Source: JAKAVN01 sp963796565
GTDB taxonomy: Bacteria > Desulfobacterota > Binatia > Binatales > Binataceae
Length of the DNA stretch: 64,000 nucleotides
Direction of reading: 5' to 3'
Assembly (NCBI GenBank): GCA_963796565.1
Contig: CAWCMA010000001.1
Location: 248,001 to 312,000 of the forward strand
Position numbers and translations under genes: made by a program. Shown one piece after another: positions 48,346-56,202 of the stretch (the first letter of the stretch is position 1; each line of letters starts with the position of its first letter). The notes under the pieces are model-generated. The model saw nothing but the letters and a program-made list of their open reading frames with translations, was not told the origin of the DNA and did not search any database.

Positions 48346-49101
48346 ATGAATCTCACGGGCAAGGTGGCCTTGGTGACGGGTGCGGGATCTGGCATCGGCC
48401 GCGCGGTTGCTTTGAGACTTGCGGCGGCGGGTGCGAAGGTCGTGGTCGCGGATTTCAACGAGGAGGCTGGCGCCCGAACCTGCGCAGAGCTAAAAAAGTC
48501 AGGAGCCGAAGCAGTCCCGCGACGGACCGACGTTTCCAAAACCGACGAGGTTCAGGGGCTTATCGCCTTTACCATCCGGACCTTCGGCAGGCTCGATTGC
48601 GCGGTAAACAACGCTGGAATTCAGGGTGAGTTGGCCTCCACGGCCGACTGCAGCGAGGAAAACTGGGATCGCATCGTCGACACCAACCTCAAAGGCGTCT
48701 TTCTGTGCATGAAGTACGAGCTGCGGGAGATGCTCAGCCGTGGCAGCGGCGCAATCGTAAATATAGCTTCGAACTTCGGAGTGGTGGGTTCCCCGCAGAT
48801 GCCCGCTTACTCGGCCAGCAAGCACGGCGTGGTAGGCCTTACCAAAACCGCGGCGATCGAGGTTGCGGCCCGCGGAATCCGGGTAAACGCGGTATGCCCC
48901 GGTCCGACCTTGACCCCGCTGGTTGAGGCCGTGACAAAAGACACGCCCGGAATCATCGACGCGATCATCAGCCGGCTGCCGATCGGCCGAATGGCCGGCC
49001 CGGAAGAGGTTGCACAGGCGGTCGCGTGGCTGTGCTCGGACGAAGCGACTTTTGTAGTCGGGGGAATTTTCCCGGTTGATGGCGGCTACGTCGCTCAGTA
49101 G
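48346..49101 (+). CDS. Short-chain dehydrogenase/reductase
   Basis: 251 residues, a classical SDR. 'ALVTGAGSGIGRAVALRLA' binds the nucleotide, with 'VVADFNEEAG' giving an Asp after beta-2 that favours NAD. 'NNAGIQGE', catalytic Ser in 'NIASNFGVVG', 'YSASKHGVVGLTK' (Tyr/Lys) and 'VDGGYVAQ' at the end. It follows the 110-residue gene by 26 bases and may oxidise a diol or alcohol made by the Rieske enzyme. Confidence 0.92.
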   Translation: MNLTGKVALVTGAGSGIGRAVALRLAAAGAKVVVADFNEEAGARTCAELKKSGAEAVPRRTDVSKTDEVQGLIAFTIRTFGRLDCAVNNAGIQGELASTADCSEENWDRIVDTNLKGVFLCMKYELREMLSRGSGAIVNIASNFGVVGSPQMPAYSASKHGVVGLTKTAAIEVAARGIRVNAVCPGPTLTPLVEAVTKDTPGIIDAIISRLPIGRMAGPEEVAQAVAWLCSDEATFVVGGIFPVDGGYVAQ

Positions 49102-49138
49102 AACGCGCGACATTGATAGCGATGAAGGCGGCCAGACG

Positions 49139-50842
49139 TTAGTCGCGCCGGCCGCCGTGCGGAGAGAGCGAGACGCGCTCCAGCCGCGTCGGGCGCATCG
49201 GGTTGAGTACGTACCCATTCACCCAGGACTGGCGAATCACGTAGGCCACCGGATTGTAGAGAAAGACCCAGGGCGCGTCCGCAACCACGAGTTCCTCGGC
49301 CCGATCGTACAGCGCGTAACGCCGCGCGCGGTCGGTCAGCGGCGCGGCCTCCGCCAGCAGTTTGTCGACTTCGGGGTTGTAGTAAAAGGTATCGTTGTTA
49401 CCGCCCCACTGTTTGCGCGAGAACAGCACCTCGAGGAAATTCTGCGGGTCGGAAAAATCGGCCTCCCATCCGAGATCGACCAGCGCGACGGTATCCGGCT
49501 GGCGAATCGCTTCGAGGAGTGGCGCCCATGCCACTGGCTTCAGCTCGACGTGGACACCGACTAGCGCCAGGTCCTGCTGGATCGATTGGCCGATCATCAT
49601 TTCGCTCCGATCCGCGCGCATCCAGAGCGTTGGCGAAAAGTCCTTACCCACTCCCGCCTCCTCGAGCAGGAGCCGCGCCTTGGCGGGATCGTAAGGATAG
49701 CCTTTCAGGTTCGGATCGAAGCCGGGCAGACCGGGCGGCAGGACGCCGTCAGCGACGACGCCGCGTCCGTTCAACAGGGCGATTATTTTGCGCTTGTCGA
49801 TCGCATAGTTGAACGCGCGCCGCACGCGAACATCGTCGAACGGCTTCATCCGGCAGTTCATCCCGAGGTACTCGGTCGCGATGTCCACGATGTGGAGCGT
49901 AAGCGCGCGCAACCGCGGCGTCTTCATCACGTAAAGAAATTCCGCCGATGGAATTCGCGAGACGTCGATCGCTCCGGCCTCGAATTTGAGCCACTGCAGA
50001 TCGTCGCTGACGCCAATTTCCTCGACCACCGCGTCCAGGCGCGGAACTCCCTTGATGAAGTACTCGGGATTTCTCACCATCACCAGCCTCTGGCCGCCGA
50101 TCCACTGCGCGAGCTTGAACGGGCCGCTGCCGACCACGTGACTGGAGAAGTCTTCGCCCCATCGTTCGACCACTTCATGCGGCACGGCCGCGGCAAACGG
50201 CATCGCGAGCTTCTGCACGAAAATCGGGTCGGGGATGTCCAGATGAAAAACGATCGTCCACGAATCAGGCGTCGCAATACCGGCAACTTCGTGCGTATGC
50301 CCGGCTTGAAATTCCGCCGCCCCGGTGATCTCGCGAAAGTATTCCATCCCCTTCGAGCGCGTCGCCGGGTCAAGCACGCGTTCGATTTCGTATTTGAAGT
50401 CGGCGGCGCTCACCGCACGGCCGTTGGTGAAGCGGGCGTCGCGGCGCAGGTGAAACGTGAACACGCGCGCATCGGGCGATTCGTCCCAGCTCGTCGCTAT
50501 CTCCGGTACGAGGTCGACGCCGCCATCGCTGTAGCGCACCAGCGTATCGAAGATCATCTGCTCGAAAGTCCATGAGGCGGTGTCGTAGCCGGCGGCCGGG
50601 TCGAGCGTCGGGACATCGTCCTGCACGGCGAGATGGAGCACCTGCGCGCCGGGCGGAAAGTCCGGTATCGCCGGCGCGCCCGCCCCGCGGCATCCGGCGC
50701 CGCCGACGGCGGCGCCGGATGCAGCGGCGAGCCATAGCGCAGCAGCCGCGAGCGCGCGGAGCGCGCCGCGGCTGCTGCGCTTTCTGCTACCGGCGCGGGC
50801 TACGCCCGCGCCGGTAGCCGCGTAGCCCGTGACGCGGGCCAT
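49139..50842 (-). CDS. Peptide/solute ABC transporter substrate-binding lipoprotein (SBP_bac_5)
   Basis: 567 residues from the ATG at 50842. A basic N-terminus and 'LAAAALWLAAASGAAVGGAGC' give a lipoprotein signal with lipobox G-A-G-C. The family-5 body has 'DDVPTLDPAAGYDTASWTFEQM' (split: 'VPTLDPAAGYDTASW'), 'FHLRRDARFTNGRAVSAADF', 'NCRMKPFDDVRVRRAFNYAID' type sequence and 'DLGWEADFSDPQNFL'. It binds oligopeptides or similar solutes for OppB/OppC encoded upstream. Two large palindromes lie in or next to its signal-peptide codons. Confidence 0.88.
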   Translation of the reverse strand: MARVTGYAATGAGVARAGSRKRSSRGALRALAAAALWLAAASGAAVGGAGCRGAGAPAIPDFPPGAQVLHLAVQDDVPTLDPAAGYDTASWTFEQMIFDTLVRYSDGGVDLVPEIATSWDESPDARVFTFHLRRDARFTNGRAVSAADFKYEIERVLDPATRSKGMEYFREITGAAEFQAGHTHEVAGIATPDSWTIVFHLDIPDPIFVQKLAMPFAAAVPHEVVERWGEDFSSHVVGSGPFKLAQWIGGQRLVMVRNPEYFIKGVPRLDAVVEEIGVSDDLQWLKFEAGAIDVSRIPSAEFLYVMKTPRLRALTLHIVDIATEYLGMNCRMKPFDDVRVRRAFNYAIDKRKIIALLNGRGVVADGVLPPGLPGFDPNLKGYPYDPAKARLLLEEAGVGKDFSPTLWMRADRSEMMIGQSIQQDLALVGVHVELKPVAWAPLLEAIRQPDTVALVDLGWEADFSDPQNFLEVLFSRKQWGGNNDTFYYNPEVDKLLAEAAPLTDRARRYALYDRAEELVVADAPWVFLYNPVAYVIRQSWVNGYVLNPMRPTRLERVSLSPHGGRRD

Positions 50843-50925
50843 GCAATGCGCCGCGCCGGCTTCGCCGGCGCGGCGGCGTCGGGCGATGAGGCGGCGGCGC
50901 GTGCCGCGCCGCGGCCTCATCGCCC
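50786..50925. repeat. Cluster of three long palindromes at the OppC/substrate-binding-protein junction
   Basis: First, a perfect 15-bp inverted repeat with a 3-base loop (50786-50800 and 50804-50818) inside the signal-peptide codons. Second, a perfect 12-bp repeat with loop TTC (50849-50860, 50864-50875). Third, a 21-bp stem with one mismatch (50881-50901 and 50905-50925) covering the oppC stop. All have 3-base loops. They could be REP-like elements that moved in together, or a transcript stabiliser or attenuator between permease and binding protein. Confidence 0.8.
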
Positions 50926-51738
50926 GGCACTCCCGCCGCGAGCGCGCAGGTAGCCGTAGCCGAGCAGGTTGAACGCCAGCACCGCGTAGAAAATCGCCAG
51001 CCCTGGAAAAGCGACCAGCCACGGCGCGGTGCGAAAATAGATCAGTGCCTCTTCGATCATGCGGCCCCAGCTCGGCGTCGGTGGCGGCACGCCGAGGCTG
51101 AGAAAGCTCAACCCCGCATCCAACAGCAGCGTGCCGGAGGTTCCGAGCACCGCCATCACCACGATAATCGGCATCACGTTGGGGAGCACATGGCGCGCGA
51201 TGAGCCGCGCCGGTGAGCCGCCGAGTGAGCGCGCCGCCATCACGAAGTCGCGCTCGGCCATCGACAGCGTCTCGGCCCGCACCACGCGTGCGATTTGGGT
51301 CCACGATACGAGACCGATCACCAGCAGCACATTGAGCAGGCTCGGATGCAGCACGGCGACGAACGCCATCGCCAGCAGCAACGCCGGCAGCGTCAGCATC
51401 ACGTCGGTGAAGCGCATCAGGGCGAAATCGGCCGCGCCGCCGAAGAAGCCCGAGACCAGCCCGATCGTCACTCCGATCGTCAGTGTGATGACCATCGCGG
51501 CCACGCCAACGATGAGCGAGACGCGCGCGCCCCAGATGATGCGCGAGAGCACGTCGCGCCCCAACTCGTCGGTGCCGAGGGGGAAGGCGGCTGACGGCGC
51601 ACCCGGATCGCCATAGGTCGGCGCGACCGCGCGGGTTGGATCGTAGGGCGCGAGCCGGGGCGCGAACAACGCGGCCAGCAGCAGGCTCAAGACCATCGCC
51701 GCGCCCACCAGTTCCATCGCGTTGAGCCGCCGCGTCAT
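50917..51738 (-). CDS. Peptide ABC transporter permease (OppC/DppC family)
   Basis: 273 residues with six hydrophobic segments. The N-terminal OppC domain has 'PLGTDELGRDVLSRIIWGARVS', and the EAA loop reads 'ERDFVMAARSLGGSPARLIARHVLPN'. It should pair with the OppB-type permease whose stop overlaps its ATG. No ATP-binding subunits follow; the next gene is the binding protein. Confidence 0.92.
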   Translation of the reverse strand: MTRRLNAMELVGAAMVLSLLLAALFAPRLAPYDPTRAVAPTYGDPGAPSAAFPLGTDELGRDVLSRIIWGARVSLIVGVAAMVITLTIGVTIGLVSGFFGGAADFALMRFTDVMLTLPALLLAMAFVAVLHPSLLNVLLVIGLVSWTQIARVVRAETLSMAERDFVMAARSLGGSPARLIARHVLPNVMPIIVVMAVLGTSGTLLLDAGLSFLSLGVPPPTPSWGRMIEEALIYFRTAPWLVAFPGLAIFYAVLAFNLLGYGYLRARGGSAGR

Positions 51739-52664
51739 GCCATCTCACTCAGCCGGATTCGCGGATCGAGCCATGCGTAGAGCAGGTCCACCGCCAGATT
51801 GGCGACCACGACAAGGAAGGCCGAGAAAAGCACGGTGCCCATGATGAGCGGAATGTCGAGATTGAAGACCGCTTCGTAGGCGAGCCGCCCGATTCCCGGC
51901 CAGTTGAAAACGGTCTCAGTGAGCACCACGCCGGAGAGCAAGCCCGCCAGATCGAGACCCGCCAGCGTCACCAAAGGCAGTGTCGCATTGGCCATCGCAT
52001 GGCGCATCAGGGCCTGCACCGCCGAAAGCCCCTTGCCGCGCGCGGTGCGGATATAGTCCTGCTCCAGCGCTTCGACCAGGTTGGTGTGCAGGATGCGCGA
52101 GTAGTAACCGGCCGAGCCCAGCGCGAGCGTGATAGTCGGCAGCACCAGGCTCTTGGGCCCGTCGAAGCCGCCCAACGGAAACGAGCGCAAGTAAAGGCCG
52201 CCCGCGATCAGCAGCATCGTGCCGAGCCAGAAAACCGGCACCGAGATCAGCGCAAGCGAGACGACGAGCAGCGTGTTGTCGACCGCGCGCCCGCGCCACG
52301 CCGCCGCGACCATACCCATCGGAATGCCCAGCGCGAGCGACAGCGCCATCGCGCACAGGGCCAGCATGGCGGTGGCGGGAAAGCGGCTCAGGATCAATCG
52401 CGTCACGCTCGCGCGCCGGATGTAGGAGCGTCCGAGGTCGCCGTGCAACGCGCGGCCGAGATAGTGCGCGTACTGGAGATAAACCGGCAGGTCCAGCCCG
52501 AGTTGATGGCGGATAGTGGCGAGAGTTTGCGGATCGGCCTTCGCACCCGCCATCGCGACCGCAGGGTCCGCGGGGATGACGAAAGCGATCGTGAATGTGA
52601 TGATCGAAGTGCCAAGCAGGACCGCCGCACCATAGATGACTCGCCGGATGATGTAGGCAATCAT
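51735..52664 (-). CDS. Peptide ABC transporter permease (OppB/DppB family)
   Basis: 309 residues from the ATG at 52664, six hydrophobic segments. 'RRVIYGAAVLLGTSIITFTIAF' at the start, 'QLGLDLPVYLQYAHYLGRALHGDLGRSY' after TM1 and the EAA loop 'DYIRTARGKGLSAVQALMRHAMAN' define the OppB type. A longer frame to 52922 is not supported. Upstream lie a 91-residue protein (20 bases away) and the VIT1 gene. Confidence 0.92.
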   Translation of the reverse strand: MIAYIIRRVIYGAAVLLGTSIITFTIAFVIPADPAVAMAGAKADPQTLATIRHQLGLDLPVYLQYAHYLGRALHGDLGRSYIRRASVTRLILSRFPATAMLALCAMALSLALGIPMGMVAAAWRGRAVDNTLLVVSLALISVPVFWLGTMLLIAGGLYLRSFPLGGFDGPKSLVLPTITLALGSAGYYSRILHTNLVEALEQDYIRTARGKGLSAVQALMRHAMANATLPLVTLAGLDLAGLLSGVVLTETVFNWPGIGRLAYEAVFNLDIPLIMGTVLFSAFLVVVANLAVDLLYAWLDPRIRLSEMA

Positions 52665-52683
52665 TCTTTCAGCGCATCGCGAT

Positions 52684-52959
52684 TTACATCGCGAGCAGAC
52701 CGCGCTGGCGCAGTTCGCGCGCGAGCCCGAGTTCGGCGCGTTCGCGATGGCGCCGCGTGGCGCCGGCGCTCGCGGCGCCGTCATCGGTAGTCGCCGCCTC
52801 AAGCGCGGAGCGCTCCTCGGGCCGCAGCGCCGCAATAATTTCGTCCATCTCGGCACTACCGGCAAGCTCGTCCACGGCCAGTGCGTCGGCGGACGCGTGC
52901 TTAAGCGCTCGCCAATGGGCAAGAAATGCGGCCAGCGATGAGTAGGTCTCGAGCTTCAT
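52684..52959 (-). CDS. Small conserved-looking hypothetical protein
   Basis: 91 residues, ATG overlapping the VIT1 stop by ATGA. 'MKLETYSSLAAFLAHWRAL' at the start, an acidic helical middle ('ALRPEERSALEAA'), and a basic C-terminus with many Arg. No membrane segment, no recognised domain. Translational coupling to VIT1 supports it as real. Confidence 0.6.
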   Translation of the reverse strand: MKLETYSSLAAFLAHWRALKHASADALAVDELAGSAEMDEIIAALRPEERSALEAATTDDGAASAGATRRHRERAELGLARELRQRGLLAM

Positions 52960-53708
52960 GGCGCCATCGGAATTGGGGCGCCGCCGCCCAGCGGCGCAAT
53001 CGCCAGACCGATGAGGTAGCCGATCACCGCCGCGCCCATCGCGACCGCCAAAAAACGCAGCCCCGAAAGCGATCGCCACTTGCGCTGCGCGAGCCATCCC
53101 TGGAAATAGCCGACCGCGAACAGCGCCAGCGCCGTCGTCGCCATCGCGGCGATGAGCCCGAAGTAGTCGCCGGGCCCGCGGGACGGGATCAGGATGAACG
53201 GTAGCAGCGGCACCATCGCGCCGACGAGGAACGCAATTCCCATCGTGACGCCGTCGGCGACCGCGTTGCCCAGGGCCTGGCGGCTCAGCCCGTACATCTT
53301 GACCTCGGCGGTCGAGAGCAACGCCTGCGGCGCGGAACCGAGGAGTTGGACGACGCGGTAAGAGGCCTCGCGGCTCAGCCCCTCGTGCTCGAGCTCATGC
53401 AGCAGGCGCTCGCGGAGCAGGTAGGGCTCGGCGGCGGCTTCCTCGCGCGAGCGCTCGAGCTCGCTGCTCAGCACTTCGGTCTCGGCCCGCGTGCCGAGGT
53501 ACGCCCCGGCGCCCATCGAGAGTGCGCCGGCGGCGGTCGAGGCGAGCGCGGCGAGGATCACCTGGCGATGGACCGAGACGGCGCCGCTCAGGCCCGCGAG
53601 CACCCCGGCCGTGGTGAGAATTCCATCCTGGGTCCCGAAAACGATTTCGCGGACGCTGGAGAGACGCTCGATGAGGCGTTTCTTTTCGGTTGGATCGAGG
53701 GTCGCCAC
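52956..53708 (-). CDS. VIT1/CCC1-family metal transporter
   Basis: 250 residues from a GTG. 'LSSVREIVFGTQDGILTTAGVLAGLSGA' is the VIT1/CCC1 start, followed by 'STAAGALSMGAGAYLGTRAETEVL', the acidic cytoplasmic helix region with paired Glu residues, and 'GNAVADGVTMGIAFLVGAMVPLLPF' (split in the family alignment). Five membrane segments. Relatives move Fe2+ or Mn2+ out of the cytosol. It sits between a peroxiredoxin and the small protein, which suggests metal/oxidative-stress management. Confidence 0.88.
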   Translation of the reverse strand: MATLDPTEKKRLIERLSSVREIVFGTQDGILTTAGVLAGLSGAVSVHRQVILAALASTAAGALSMGAGAYLGTRAETEVLSSELERSREEAAAEPYLLRERLLHELEHEGLSREASYRVVQLLGSAPQALLSTAEVKMYGLSRQALGNAVADGVTMGIAFLVGAMVPLLPFILIPSRGPGDYFGLIAAMATTALALFAVGYFQGWLAQRKWRSLSGLRFLAVAMGAAVIGYLIGLAIAPLGGGAPIPMAP

Positions 53709-53726
53709 GCTCGCTCAGTCCGAGAC

Positions 53727-54254
53727 TCAGTCAGTGGTGAGGGGCGGGGCGGGATTGCGCTCCGGTTGCCAATCCGCCGGACACATCCGCCCCGAGCGCA
53801 GCGCGCGCACCACGCGCAGGGTCTCGCTCACGCTGCGGCCGACGTTCACCGGGCATGCGACGCAGTAAACGATGGTGCGTTTGGAATCGAGGATGAAAGT
53901 CGCGCGCATCGCCTTCTGCGCGCTCTCATCGAACACGCCATAAGCCTTGGCGAGCGCGCCGCCCTCATCGGAAAGTAGCGGATAGCCGATTCCGCCCAGC
54001 TCGCGCGCCCAGCGCAGATGGGTCTGCGCGTCGTCGATACTGACCGCGGCGATACTGGTATGCTCGGCGGCAAACGCCTCGCGCGCCTTGTGGAAGCCGA
54101 CGACCTCGGTCGGACAGATGAAGGAGAAATCGTGCGGGTAGAAGAACAGCACGACCATCTCGGACTCAATTTGGGAAAGACGCAGGCGGCCGGCGCGATC
54201 GCCGACCGTGCATGGCAGATCGAATGGCGGCGCAGTGTCCCCAGGTTTCAGCAT
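53727..54254 (-). CDS. Peroxiredoxin (AhpC/Prx1-like)
   Basis: 175 residues. 'PGDTAPPFDLPCTVG' and the peroxidatic Cys in 'FYPHDFSFICPTEVVGFH', with 'ATFILDSKRTIVYC'. Further cysteines in 'ACPVNVGRS' and 'GRMCPADWQP' are candidates for the resolving residue. Here the catalytic residue is an ordinary TGC-type Cys codon, unlike the selenoprotein peroxiredoxin at 25 kb. 18 bases upstream of the VIT1 gene and probably co-transcribed. Confidence 0.92.
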   Translation of the reverse strand: MLKPGDTAPPFDLPCTVGDRAGRLRLSQIESEMVVLFFYPHDFSFICPTEVVGFHKAREAFAAEHTSIAAVSIDDAQTHLRWARELGGIGYPLLSDEGGALAKAYGVFDESAQKAMRATFILDSKRTIVYCVACPVNVGRSVSETLRVVRALRSGRMCPADWQPERNPAPPLTTD

Positions 54255-54279
54255 CTCCGCACCGGTGCGGAGACTAAGG

Positions 54280-54999
54280 CTACTCGATCTGGTAAATGAT
54301 CGAAACGGTCACCGGTATCGTGACTTCGCCCGGCCGCGCCACCGCGAAAGCCGGCGCCGGCCGTGCAGGGGCTTCGCTGACGGCCTTGAGCACCCGCGTG
54401 ATCCTGACCCCAAGCGAGCGTGCCAGCGAGTCCGCCTGCGTCTGCGCGTCGAACGCGGCCCTGGCTATTGCCTCGCCGCGAGCCTGAGTCTCGTCGTCGA
54501 GGCCGAAGTCGAGACAGCTGATGCGGCTCGCACCCGCATCGAGCGCGGCATCGATCACCGCTCCGACTATTCCGACGGCGCCGGTTTCGACCGTGATCGA
54601 ATTCTCCGCGCGGTAACCGATCACCACCGGCTTGTCGCGTCCCCGGGGTTGCTCGTATTCCGGATAGAGGGAACAGCCGCCGGCCCGGAGGATGCCCTTG
54701 TCGCGGAGTTTTTCCGCCAGCACGCCGGCTACCCGCTGTACGAGTGCGGCGTTTTCCGCCGCGCTCTGTTGGGCGGAAAGCGCATGAGTTTCGATCGTCA
54801 GGTTGAAAAGGACGCGGTCCGGGGCTGCGCGCCACTCGCCGTTGCCGACGACCTCGATCGTGCGCATCGGCCTGCCGACAAGCGGTGACTTACTGATATC
54901 GGCGGTCAGTGCGCCCAGCGGAGGCTTTCGCCCGACTTTGAGTTCTGTCACCGAAGCGTCGGGCCTGCCCGTGGCAGCCAATTCGATTGGAACTGACAT
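54280..54999 (-). CDS. SIMPL-domain (DUF541) protein without a visible signal peptide
   Basis: 239 residues. The SIMPL core 'RTIEVVGNGEWRAAPDRVLFNL', 'AENAALVQRVAGVL', 'GYRAENSITVETGAVGIVGAVIDAAL' and 'ARAAFDAQTQADSLARSLGV' is complete. The family is usually periplasmic, but the N-terminal 45 residues are hydrophilic with no hydrophobic core. Either it is cytosolic, or the true exported start is missing. Paralogue of the next gene upstream. It leads into the peroxiredoxin/VIT1 run. Confidence 0.8.
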   Translation of the reverse strand: MSVPIELAATGRPDASVTELKVGRKPPLGALTADISKSPLVGRPMRTIEVVGNGEWRAAPDRVLFNLTIETHALSAQQSAAENAALVQRVAGVLAEKLRDKGILRAGGCSLYPEYEQPRGRDKPVVIGYRAENSITVETGAVGIVGAVIDAALDAGASRISCLDFGLDDETQARGEAIARAAFDAQTQADSLARSLGVRITRVLKAVSEAPARPAPAFAVARPGEVTIPVTVSIIYQIE

Positions 55000-55170
55000 C
55001 TCGGATGCAGACTAACTTGTCGGCCGGGATGTTGCGCGCGGGGCGCGCGTCGTGGCGGCTAATATGATGAAGATTGGTGGAGTCGTAACGCGGTAAATTG
55101 CCCGGCCGTGAGCCGGCTTTGGTGCATGGATTTGAGATCGAGTCGTCAGCGGCACATCGCCCGCGCGCGG

Positions 55171-55995
55171 CTACTGGATCTGGTAGGTAATCGAAACGGT
55201 CGCGGGGACCGTGACCTCGTTGGGCTGCACCGGCGTCGGCGCGCCCATCGACGAGCCCATCGCCACCGCTCCCATCCGCATCATCGGCATCGGCCCGGTT
55301 TCCGCTACGGTAGTAGCTTTGACCACCGGCCCGAGCATGACGCCGAGCGACTTGGCCAGCGACGCGGCCTGCGCCTGCGCGTCCTTGGCGGCCAGCGCGA
55401 TCGCCTGGCTGCGGGCCTGGCTCTCGTCGCGCAGCGTGAAGTTGAGAAAGTTAATCCGGTTGGCGCCGGCTTCGATCGCGGTGTCAATCAAGCCGCCAAG
55501 CAGGCCGATCTCGCCGGTCTCCACGGTGATCGAATTCTCGGCGCGATAGCCGGTGACGATCGCCTTCTCGTTGGGCCGCGGCTCGTTGTACTCGGGATAG
55601 AGCGAATAACCGCCGGTCCATACCTTGCCCTTGCCCTGGAGCTTGGTGGTCAGCGCGTCGACGACTTTTTGCGCGAGCGCCGCGTTCTGCCCCGCGCTTT
55701 GCTGAGCGGTCGGCGCATGAGTCTCGATTGCGAGGTTGAGCGAGGCGACATCCGGGGCGACGTGCGCTTCGCCGCTGCCGGTGACCTCGATCGTGCGCGC
55801 GCTCTGTTGCTGCGCAGGCATGGGCTGGGGCGGGAGCGGCGCGGGATTCATCGGCTCCGCGGCCGGTGCACCCGCCGGCGTCATCAGGAAGGCGCATGCA
55901 ACGCCCGCCACCAGCATAAGAAAACCGCGAGCGCGGCGGCGATTTCGGGCGAATCGCGCCCGCCCGCCAGGCTCCTTCATATGAGGCGTTTTCAT
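55171..55995 (-). CDS. Exported SIMPL-domain (DUF541) protein
   Basis: 274 residues from the ATG at 55995 (AGGAG 9 bases before; a GTG lies 6 bases upstream). A basic N-terminus and 'GFLMLVAGVACAFLMTPAGAPAA' form a signal peptide. After a Pro/Gln linker comes the SIMPL core 'RTIEVTGSGEAHVAPDVASLNL', 'GYRAENSITVETGEIGLLGGLID' (shortened) and 'AAKDAQAQAASLAKSLGV'. Related to OMP26 and YggE, which are linked to oxidative or envelope stress. Divergent from proS. Confidence 0.85.
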   Translation of the reverse strand: MKTPHMKEPGGRARFARNRRRARGFLMLVAGVACAFLMTPAGAPAAEPMNPAPLPPQPMPAQQQSARTIEVTGSGEAHVAPDVASLNLAIETHAPTAQQSAGQNAALAQKVVDALTTKLQGKGKVWTGGYSLYPEYNEPRPNEKAIVTGYRAENSITVETGEIGLLGGLIDTAIEAGANRINFLNFTLRDESQARSQAIALAAKDAQAQAASLAKSLGVMLGPVVKATTVAETGPMPMMRMGAVAMGSSMGAPTPVQPNEVTVPATVSITYQIQ

Positions 55996-56202
55996 CCGCA
56001 CCTGCTCCTCACTCGCACCAAAGTGGCATCAGGACTGTTGCCAAAGTCATGCGCCGCCGCTTAAGCTGCGGGCCGGCGGACTTCCATAGTCGCAATAGTT
56101 GAGGAGCCGGCGGCGAAAGGCAAGGCCGTCCGAGCGCGAGGGCCTGGCGCCGATGCTTTGGGCGGCGGCGCAGTGTATTGTTTTCGGTTGGAAAACCATC
56201 GC

